From: an uncultured Saprospiraceae bacterium
GTDB taxonomy: Bacteria > Bacteroidota > Bacteroidia > Chitinophagales > Saprospiraceae
Length of the DNA: 64,000 nt
Direction: 5' to 3'
Assembly (NCBI GenBank): GCA_938015435.1
Contig: CALLPN010000001.1
Coordinates: 372,001-436,000 of the forward strand
A model generated the notes under the pieces. That model did not search any database. It was not told the origin of the DNA and worked only from the letters and a program-made list of their open reading frames with translations. A program made the translations under genes and the position numbers. Below, piece after piece: positions 57,601-64,000 of this stretch; within the stretch, counting starts at the first letter, position 1, and each line of letters begins with the position of its first letter.

Positions 57601-58555
57601 AGAAGATGCAAGTATTGGCTTTCATATCGAAGGTGGAACTGCGCCCTATTTACTGACAAATACTGATGGAAGTGTAGAAGAAATATCTGACAACAATATT
57701 GTTGAATTTACTGATGGAGGGCCAGAAGTATTTGATCTTGTTATATCCGACGCTAATGGTTGTAGTATCAACAGCACAGTAACAGTCACTGAGCCAGACG
57801 TACTAGAATTTGTAATTAATGAACAACTCCCAGCATCATGCTTCGGTATGAGTGATGCATATATTTCGTTTATGATTGTTGGTGGCACTGCTCCCTATAC
57901 TCTGATCGATGAAGATGGCAATTCCAATGAAGTCGAAAACAGTGAGACTATTGAAAGCGATGAAGCAGAAGCAGGTATCTACCCACTGACAATAATAGAT
58001 GCTAATGGATGTACCATCGAAACTATTGTCACGATTACAGAGCCTGAGTTATTAGTAATAGATGATATCATTATTGTTGATAGTGATGATACTGGAAATG
58101 GTTCGATCACAATTGAAGCTTCAGGTGGAACTGCACCTTACATCTATGCTCTAGATAATGAAGATGATGTTAAAACTAACCCAGTTTTCTCAGGACTTTC
58201 AGTGGGTAGCTATGAAGTAATAGTTATAGACGCCAATGGATGTCGAGTTTCCACTACCGTATCCATTATAACAACTGATGTCAGTGATATATCAGGAGAT
58301 ATTCTTGATATATCAGTCGGTCCTAATCCAGCTTCACAAGCGATCCACATTAATCTAGATATTAAGGAAAATATTGAGATGTATATTCATGTAATAGATA
58401 TTCAAGGTAAATCTGTTTTGGAACTTAATCCAGAATTTTCACTTGGACAACAAACCATTAGTTTAGACATCGAAAACTTTCATTCTGGACTCTACCTAAT
58501 AAATGTTACTACTAAAAAAGGACACTTTACAAAAAGAATTCTTGTTCAGCAATAA
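54608..58555 (+). CDS. Secreted Gly-rich / SprB-repeat protein with type A T9SS signal
   Basis: 1315 residues from the ATG encoding MNYSKRLISYCFAIFFAFN, preferred over an upstream TTG because it gives a clean signal peptide. Residues ~60-250 are a glycine-rich domain (many GGGG runs). Then come about 12 SprB-like repeats, each with SCFGxxDGSIxxxxxGGTxPY...LxAGxYxVxVxDxNGC; SprB is the gliding adhesin of Flavobacterium. The last ~85 residues are a type A sorting domain (SVGPNPASQAI...GLYLINVTTKKGHFTKRILVQQ). It is secreted and probably surface-attached; gliding or adhesion are guesses. The next gene starts 18 bases later. Confidence 0.92.
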   Translation: MNYSKRLISYCFAIFFAFNLSAQCFPDQSYFNPGEYTFTVPGMSSETFLIEIEARGGDGGDFLWGTNPQTDGGQGATMGASFNVNGGDELLIIVGQSGFDAIGSPGGGGGGGGTAVIINNTEVLIAAAAGGGGGQQQVGFGAGASTNSTAGGGAGPGTSGGGGFNQDGMTGGGGSPGTAGTLFGQGQGGTQGLVAGPGGNGFGGGAGGSGTVGGGGGGYQGGDGATGTSGAHGGLGGDSFITSLYGSMVLITNAGFNGSGSNVDGSVMITCQSAVDIGISVVAQVDPTCFGSMDGSIEVVAVGGTSPYTFSMDGGSSQSIGLFENLAAGTYNLEVQDADGVSASVDVTLSNPAQLEFNLVEIFDVSCFASNDGSIEIVGNGGTSASGTYSYSISGGSFQNSGLFSGLSAGDYLLVVQDDNGCTIDGNLTIEEQSEVIVIIVSQTDSSCPESPSGTASVTAIGGSGGFSYSLDGIDFQTSATFSNLAQGDYTITAIDNNGCTGTTDLSIGVMDPYSFLILSTSDSNCGDPDGDVNMLAVGGAEGFTYSIDGSNFQQSGTFNGLAAGTYIATASDASGCMQELEFIIGMSNDLTVTSSIQEPVCAGDMNGTIDLTLDPARAPYTFMWIGEGVVADSEDQNNIGGGTYSVIVNDVNGCSLTLDFVLDQGITLSIDGSDVQNVTCNGGTNGFVALSVSGGTAPYTYMLNGLTNTNGTFEGLAAGDYPVEVTDSNGCFSQVIVTITEPLAIILTVTDQTEAGCNGDTSGTVSVDAENGAGSITYALNGITNTSGNFTGLAGGSYTANATDENGCTAEIVLIILQNSTLSGSIISMGNPICNGSNDAFVTIEASDGSGIYTYTLDNGDSQDNGEFTGLSAGAYSIEINDSEGCSFIVPVTISETASVVFVIDNITDASCFGLDDGSVTFHIAGGTAPYNLISDGNEIEVLNNEPQLFEEVMPGTYQVFVSDANGCVTESSVTINQPEEIVLVIDYLNHVTCFGAEDASIGFHIEGGTAPYLLTNTDGSVEEISDNNIVEFTDGGPEVFDLVISDANGCSINSTVTVTEPDVLEFVINEQLPASCFGMSDAYISFMIVGGTAPYTLIDEDGNSNEVENSETIESDEAEAGIYPLTIIDANGCTIETIVTITEPELLVIDDIIIVDSDDTGNGSITIEASGGTAPYIYALDNEDDVKTNPVFSGLSVGSYEVIVIDANGCRVSTTVSIITTDVSDISGDILDISVGPNPASQAIHINLDIKENIEMYIHVIDIQGKSVLELNPEFSLGQQTISLDIENFHSGLYLINVTTKKGHFTKRILVQQ

Positions 58556-58573
58556 AAATTAAATTATATACTA

Positions 58574-61500
58574 TTGATAAGATACATTCGATTTCTTCTT
58601 AGCATTATTCTAGGTTTTGGGTCTTTTGCATTGTACGCAGGAGATGATCCTTGTAATGCGACTAATTTATCTACTTCTAGTACTGAGTTTTTAATTTTCG
58701 ACAATAGTGGAAACTCTGATTCTGGTATAGAAGCACCTCCCCTTGGCGGATATTTAGGATCTGACATTTGGTTTAGTTTTACCATGCCAGCAAGTGAACT
58801 TTCGCTCTTACTTCAAAATGCTGGAATGACGGATCCTGCCATGGCTATTTACTCAGGAGACTGCAATGATCCTTTAATTAACTACAACGTTATAGACAAT
58901 AATTGTGATGGTTCTGTAGACCCAGAGTTACTAATTTCGGATCTCAATACCGGAGAAACTTACTTCATTAGAATATGGGCTCAAGACGGAAGCAATGACG
59001 GTACATTTGGGATATTCTTAGGAACTGATGTTCCTACCTTACTTTCATTCGAAGTATATGATGATGCTTCTTTTCAAGGCGACTGTATAGAACTTACACC
59101 CGAAGAAGATACTATGCATGGCTGCGCATGGTATCAACTTCAAATAGATTTTAATGAACCGTTTACTCATGATATGATTGCCAATTTTGGAGACAATTTT
59201 TTTGATGGTGCAGATGGGATTTGCCTAATATACCAGACCAATGGACCAGATTTTTGTGGTAGTACAGGTAGTGGGATTGGAGCAGAAGGGATAAACAATT
59301 CAGCTATTTTTGAATTTGATACTTATCAGAATAGTGGCAATCCATACTTTGACCCATTTTTTGATCATGCTTCGTTTAATGTCAATGGCAATATGACACA
59401 CCCTGCCTCTATTAATGGGCCAGTCAGCTTAGGAAATATAGAAGATGGAAACGATCATACTATTTCCTTTAGTTGGGATCCTGCAGGTAATTCGTACGAT
59501 CTTTTTTTTGACGGTGCTTTGATTTTAAGTGGCTCTTATGACATTATCAACAATTGTTTTGGCGGAAACAATCTTGCTTATTGGGGCTATACAGCCTCTA
59601 CTGGAGGATCTAACAATAATCACATTATTTGTCCTATTGGAGTCGAATATAATCCAGCAACAGTAGCTTATGAAGAGGTACTTATTTGTGCTGATGAATC
59701 TTATAATGGTTGGACGGAATCAGGATTCTACATTAGAGAAGAAGCAATAGCAAACAATTGCATACATCAAGTACATACTCTCCTCACTGTAGCTGAAGAG
59801 TCAGAACCTTACACATTAGAAAAATACATTTGTAACGGAGAAACCTTCGAAGTAGAAGGCGAGTTCTTTATGGATGAAGGAATATATACAATCAATACAC
59901 AAACTACATTAGGATGTGACAGTACCATAAATCTATTTCTTAAGGTGATCAAACCTACGCTTGAAATAGTAGGTGCTGCCGACTTTACTTGCTTGACCGA
60001 TTCTATACTTCTTGCTGTTGATTTCGACGTCAACTACCCTATCGATGAATTAGATTTCTTTTGGCAAACACCTAATGGAACATCACAATCAGATTCTATA
60101 ATAGCAATTTCACCTGGACTATATAGTGTCAATACTTTTATCAATTATGAAGATGTGCTTTGTTTAGTGAGTTTCGAAATTGAATTATTTATAGATACGA
60201 TTCCTCCAATCCTAGAAGAGATTTCGGACCTTACTATATTGTGCAACACACCAATAGAAGATAGAATATTAGTGGCCGCAGAAAACCAAGGTTCTTCAAA
60301 TTTGAGTTGGTTCTTTGACAATACACTAGTCGGCACAGATGATACCTTGTCAGTCAACACTGAAGGAACCTATACATTAGTAGCTCAAGACCCTATCAAT
60401 GGATGTATTAATACTACCACTGCTAATGTAATTCTAGATGGTGATATACCACAAATCGAAATTCAAAATGACTCATTAATTCTCAATTGCTTTATTAATG
60501 AATACATAATCACACCAAATATTACATATCAAGAACCTGGTACGATTGTATGGGAAAACAACTCAACTATAATATCAAATGACGCCTCTATAACTATAAA
60601 CGATCCTGGCGTTTACTTACTGATGGTCACTGACGTAAATGGCTGTAACACAATGGACTCAATAATTGTTTCAATCGATACTTTATCTCCAACTCTAGTA
60701 ATAGATGATATAGTTTTACCTTGTGATCAGATTGACACTTTAATTAATCCCATTACACTTTCCAATAATACTTCTGTACTATGGGACGGCCCACAAGAAC
60801 TAAATAATACGCTTTCACCTTTGATAAATACTGCTGGAATATATACAGTAACCATTACCAATACCAATAACTTTTGTACAGCCACTGGAAATATGATTGT
60901 AGATCTATTAGGGCCTACTCCTGAATTAGAAATATTAGGTAACACCAATTTAAACTGCGATATAAATACTATCGATTTAAATGCTAACGTAAATCAAAAT
61001 GATGCTTCATTAAATTGGTATAATTCCGAAGGAGTTGCGATAGCTAATACTCCAAATTTAAGCGTGACTAATAGCGGCATCTATATCGCAGAAGCCATTA
61101 GCATCAATGGTTGTCAAATTATAGATTCAACCATAATTACAATTGATACTATTTCACCCATTCTGATTTTAAACGATTTACTTATTCCTTGTGATCAAAC
61201 GGATACTTTACTTAATACTATTACACTTTCCGATAATACTTCAGCCCTTTGGGACAGTCCGCAAGAAATTAACAATGAGTTTACACCATTGATAAGTACC
61301 CCTGGAGCATATTCAGTAACCATTACAGACAATACTAATTTATGTACTGCCTCTGGGAATATGTTAATAGACTTTTTAGGAGCCACTCCTGAAGTAGAAA
61401 TAACAGGCAATGATGTTTTAAATTGTAATATTATTAATACCGAAATCAATGCTAATACAAATCAAGATAATGCTTCAATAAACTGGTATAGTTCTGATGG

Positions 61501-63328
61501 AACTTTGATAGCTGCAGACACAGGTATACTTATCGTCAATACAGAAGATATCTACACGGTAGAAATCATAAGCGCTACAGGATGTTCCACAACAGATTCT
61601 ATCGAAATAATCGAAAATATAATATTCCCTATCATCACTTTAGATACAGATACAATCGATTGTGACAACTTACAAGCGACCATCGAAGCTGACATAACCA
61701 ATGGCACAATTGACAACTGGGAAACACCTGCAGATAACAATACGACAACATCTAGCATTACTTCTGATCTTGCAGGAATCTATACACTTAGCGCTATCAA
61801 TATCGAAACTGGATGTATCACTACAGAATCCATCGAAGTGATAGATCTTAGCAACCCTCCTACTTACACATTTGAATCTAACTCGATTAGTTGTAATGAT
61901 CCCAATGTGATATTGAACTTAGATATAACTTCAGTATATCAAAGCTTAACATGGACCTACCCTGATGCAAGTACCAGTAACGAATTATCTCCAGAGATTA
62001 ACATAGGCGGCATTTATAATCTCCACATAGAAGTGGAAGGTTCGTGCGATCTAGATACAATTATTGTTATAGAAATAGATACTATATCTCCGAGTTACGA
62101 ATTAGATTATGGCATCATTGACTGTACCACAAATAACACCTTCCTCAATCTTACTAATGTAAATAATATTGAATCGATTGTAATCTTATCTCCGACTAAT
62201 GAAGTATTTAACAATCTCGAAAACACTGTCACTCAAGGTGGATTGTATAGCATAAGTACTATTGGAAGCAATGGATGCACAACCAATAGTTTCGTAGAAA
62301 TAACCTCTCTTTTATCTGATCCTGAGGTTACAATAGAGCAGGACACATTAGTCAGTTGTGATGATCCTATTGCCACTATTACTGCCTTATCTAACAATAC
62401 CAATCTGACGTATGCTTGGACTGATGAAGAAGCAAATCCAATAGGCAATAACAGCACTCTTGACATTAACAATGGCGGCGTTTACCTTCTAGAAATAGTT
62501 GACGAAAATGGATGTAACAATACTTATAGTGTTACTATCGAAGAACAGCTAGAGCTACCTCAATTTAATCTATCCGCAGATAGTCTTTCATGTGATATTA
62601 CTACAGCAACAATACTATTAGAATCCGAAAACATTCTTTCTGATATCGTATGGAGTGATATGAATGGAACAATTAATACTGAAGATCAATTAGTCGTAGA
62701 TCAAATAGGATGGTATTATACTGAAGTCAGTAATCAGTACGGATGCGTATCTTCAGATTCTATCTTAATAGTAGAGAATATAGATGTTCCGCTTCTAGAT
62801 TTAATTTCAGCAGACTCAGTATTACTCTTTCCTAATGAAGTTTCGAATATATCTATTAACGAACTTTCGAGTGGCAATATTAATTATCAATGGATGCCAA
62901 TAGAAGGATTGTCTTGTTCAGATTGTCTTGAACCTACGATTACCGAATTTGTACATGACAACTACCAACTTATTGTCACCAATGAATATGGCTGCACTTC
63001 TACACTAGCTATTCATGTCAGAATAAAAAAAATTACACAGGTTACTATTCCAAATATATTTTCTCCCAGTTCTAAAGATAGTAGTAACGATCATTTCACA
63101 TTATATGGCAATGAAAATGTAGAGCTCATTAATGAAATGTATGTATATGATAGATGGGGCAATCTTGTATACAGCAACATGAATTTTGCTCCTAATGATC
63201 CTTATCTTGGATGGGATGGCTCGTACAAAGGTAGCTCAGTAGTCAACGGTGTATATGTTTACCTTTTTAAGGTTACAACTAACGATGATGAAGTGCTGAC
63301 ATTTACCGGAGACATCACCAAGATATAG
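58574..63328 (+). CDS. Secreted lectin / Ig-like repeat protein with type B T9SS sorting domain
   Basis: 1584 residues from a TTG start, supported by the signal peptide that follows (RFLLSIILGFGSFALYA). Residues ~23-150: a PPC-like domain. Residues ~155-375: an L-type (legume-like) lectin domain, with GADGICLIYQ, EFDTYQN, HTISFSWDP and LAYWGYTASTGG. Then two ICxGExxEV-type units and a long series of Ig-like modules with paired cysteines, including a 468-bp imperfect tandem duplication (from 60719 and 61187). The CHU_C type B sorting domain is at the C-terminus (MYVYDRWGNLVY, WDGSYKG). It probably binds glycans at the surface and is co-transcribed with the preceding gene. Confidence 0.92.
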   Translation: MIRYIRFLLSIILGFGSFALYAGDDPCNATNLSTSSTEFLIFDNSGNSDSGIEAPPLGGYLGSDIWFSFTMPASELSLLLQNAGMTDPAMAIYSGDCNDPLINYNVIDNNCDGSVDPELLISDLNTGETYFIRIWAQDGSNDGTFGIFLGTDVPTLLSFEVYDDASFQGDCIELTPEEDTMHGCAWYQLQIDFNEPFTHDMIANFGDNFFDGADGICLIYQTNGPDFCGSTGSGIGAEGINNSAIFEFDTYQNSGNPYFDPFFDHASFNVNGNMTHPASINGPVSLGNIEDGNDHTISFSWDPAGNSYDLFFDGALILSGSYDIINNCFGGNNLAYWGYTASTGGSNNNHIICPIGVEYNPATVAYEEVLICADESYNGWTESGFYIREEAIANNCIHQVHTLLTVAEESEPYTLEKYICNGETFEVEGEFFMDEGIYTINTQTTLGCDSTINLFLKVIKPTLEIVGAADFTCLTDSILLAVDFDVNYPIDELDFFWQTPNGTSQSDSIIAISPGLYSVNTFINYEDVLCLVSFEIELFIDTIPPILEEISDLTILCNTPIEDRILVAAENQGSSNLSWFFDNTLVGTDDTLSVNTEGTYTLVAQDPINGCINTTTANVILDGDIPQIEIQNDSLILNCFINEYIITPNITYQEPGTIVWENNSTIISNDASITINDPGVYLLMVTDVNGCNTMDSIIVSIDTLSPTLVIDDIVLPCDQIDTLINPITLSNNTSVLWDGPQELNNTLSPLINTAGIYTVTITNTNNFCTATGNMIVDLLGPTPELEILGNTNLNCDINTIDLNANVNQNDASLNWYNSEGVAIANTPNLSVTNSGIYIAEAISINGCQIIDSTIITIDTISPILILNDLLIPCDQTDTLLNTITLSDNTSALWDSPQEINNEFTPLISTPGAYSVTITDNTNLCTASGNMLIDFLGATPEVEITGNDVLNCNIINTEINANTNQDNASINWYSSDGTLIAADTGILIVNTEDIYTVEIISATGCSTTDSIEIIENIIFPIITLDTDTIDCDNLQATIEADITNGTIDNWETPADNNTTTSSITSDLAGIYTLSAINIETGCITTESIEVIDLSNPPTYTFESNSISCNDPNVILNLDITSVYQSLTWTYPDASTSNELSPEINIGGIYNLHIEVEGSCDLDTIIVIEIDTISPSYELDYGIIDCTTNNTFLNLTNVNNIESIVILSPTNEVFNNLENTVTQGGLYSISTIGSNGCTTNSFVEITSLLSDPEVTIEQDTLVSCDDPIATITALSNNTNLTYAWTDEEANPIGNNSTLDINNGGVYLLEIVDENGCNNTYSVTIEEQLELPQFNLSADSLSCDITTATILLESENILSDIVWSDMNGTINTEDQLVVDQIGWYYTEVSNQYGCVSSDSILIVENIDVPLLDLISADSVLLFPNEVSNISINELSSGNINYQWMPIEGLSCSDCLEPTITEFVHDNYQLIVTNEYGCTSTLAIHVRIKKITQVTIPNIFSPSSKDSSNDHFTLYGNENVELINEMYVYDRWGNLVYSNMNFAPNDPYLGWDGSYKGSSVVNGVYVYLFKVTTNDDEVLTFTGDITKI
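60719..61654 (+). repeat. 468-bp imperfect tandem duplication in the lectin protein gene
   Basis: The sequence coding PCDQ(I/T)DTL(I/L)N starts its unit at 60719 and again at 61187, 468 bases (156 codons) apart. Each unit covers two Ig-like modules. The DNA has diverged noticeably, so it is an older duplication than the best giant-gene pairs. Confidence 0.7.
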
Positions 63329-63464
63329 TACTCGGCTAGTAAATTTATATTAAAATACTATACTGTTCAACGAATACTTTCTGAAAGTTAACGAATACTC
63401 GTTTGCAATATTTACAGTTGGATAATCCATTTTCTTTGAGTAATAATCAAACTCAAATAATACA

Positions 63465-64000
63465 ATGGAACACACTCGCCCACCTCGAAAGAAAATTATT
63501 AACTCTTCTAATTCTATATATTGGAAAGCAGGATTTATAATCCTATTGATGCTCTTACTGATGATTCCAAATGGAATGATACAATCACTAATAAAAGAGA
63601 GACAAAACACTAAGTACGAAGTGCAAAACGAAATTGCTAGCAGCTGGGGAAATCGACAAACTATCGGTGGCCCTATATTAGCGATACCATATACGTTACT
63701 TCATAAAGCAAACAAAGAAGAAAACGATTGGAATACAGAACACGTCTATTTCTTAGCACCGGAACAAGTAAATATTAAAGCTGATGTTGATTCCGAAATA
63801 AGGAAAAAAAGCATCTACGAAGAAGTCCTATATACCTCTGGTCTAGATATCCAAGGAACATTTGATATAGACGAAATTCCTATAGCTGAATTAGAAACTA
63901 TTCATTGGGACAAGGCTTCAATTATATTGAGCATCTTCGACCCTAGTGGTATCAATGCCAATGTGCAACTCAAGTGGAATGATCGGCTAACAAGTATGTC
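63465..64000 (+). CDS. creD: CreD-like inner-membrane protein, N-terminal part (runs off right edge)
   Basis: 178 codons are visible from the ATG encoding MEHTRPPRKKIINSSNS. A membrane segment at about 21-38 (WKAGFIILLMLLLMIPNG) is followed by the CreD-like sequence GGPILAIPYTLL, YFLAPEQVNIKADVD and RKKSIYEEVLYTSGLDIQGTF. CreD proteins are inner-membrane proteins with a large periplasmic loop, regulated by CreBC in E. coli and linked to envelope stress. No creBC genes are in the window. The remainder is outside, so completeness is unknown. Confidence 0.88.
   Translation, partial: MEHTRPPRKKIINSSNSIYWKAGFIILLMLLLMIPNGMIQSLIKERQNTKYEVQNEIASSWGNRQTIGGPILAIPYTLLHKANKEENDWNTEHVYFLAPEQVNIKADVDSEIRKKSIYEEVLYTSGLDIQGTFDIDEIPIAELETIHWDKASIILSIFDPSGINANVQLKWNDRLTSM

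Overview
The window comes from an AT-rich member of the Bacteroidota, most likely the Saprospiria/Saprospiraceae. Evidence for this is the type IX secretion sorting domains (both the CHU_C-like type B and the short type A forms), SprB repeats, a DUF3276 PUR-like protein, a TonB-receptor plus DUF4249 lipoprotein pair, promoter elements of the Bacteroidota TAnnTTTG type, weak or absent Shine-Dalgarno sequences, and frequent TTG/GTG starts. Taxon and names are from my own reading; no database search was run.

Region 1 (1-12.4 kb, mostly minus strand) makes branched-chain amino acids. One transcription unit is leuA-leuC-leuD-leuB (leuB runs off the left edge). The other is ilvD-ilvB-ilvN-ilvC-ilvA. 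A plus-strand gene of unknown function sits between them. The ilv unit begins with a complete attenuator: a 21-residue Ile/Val-rich leader peptide, a possible antiterminator pairing, and a strong terminator ending 8 bases before ilvD.

Region 2 (12.7-24 kb) is housekeeping and envelope: a one-domain cadherin-like lipoprotein, topoisomerase I, small secreted and membrane proteins, a secreted protein often misnamed asparagine synthetase B, a VWA-like membrane protein, an ABC exporter half and a PUR-like protein.

Region 3 (24.3-39.3 kb) is a single 15-kb gene for a 4981-residue secreted protein. It has 25 HYR-like modules, a Cys/Asp-rich hinge, about 24 Ig-like modules and a type B sorting domain. 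Its repeats are nested; the clearest is a three-copy 837-bp unit made of four modules.

Region 4 (39.4-48 kb) is a bicupin lipoprotein, truA, an AlkD-like glycosylase, rarA, an acyl-CoA dehydrogenase, a 710-bp gap with 96-bp tandem repeats, an intradiol-dioxygenase-like secreted protein, a dihydrouridine synthase, a DUF1456 protein and an RluE-like pseudouridine synthase.

Region 5 (48-54.6 kb) is a TonB-dependent receptor with its DUF4249 lipoprotein and a TonB_C-like secreted protein, then a compact minus-strand arsenic operon (arsR, DUF6428, arsC, aquaglyceroporin) with a palindrome at its start and no efflux pump.

Region 6 (54.6-64 kb) is two more type IX substrates, probably cotranscribed: a Gly-rich/SprB-repeat protein with a type A signal and a lectin/Ig-like protein with a type B signal. 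A creD-like gene runs off the right edge. I see no CRISPR array, IS element, prophage, rRNA or intact tRNA. The most distinctive features are the ilv attenuator, the nested architecture of the giant protein, the pumpless ars cassette with Cys tails, and two structured intergenic repeat elements.
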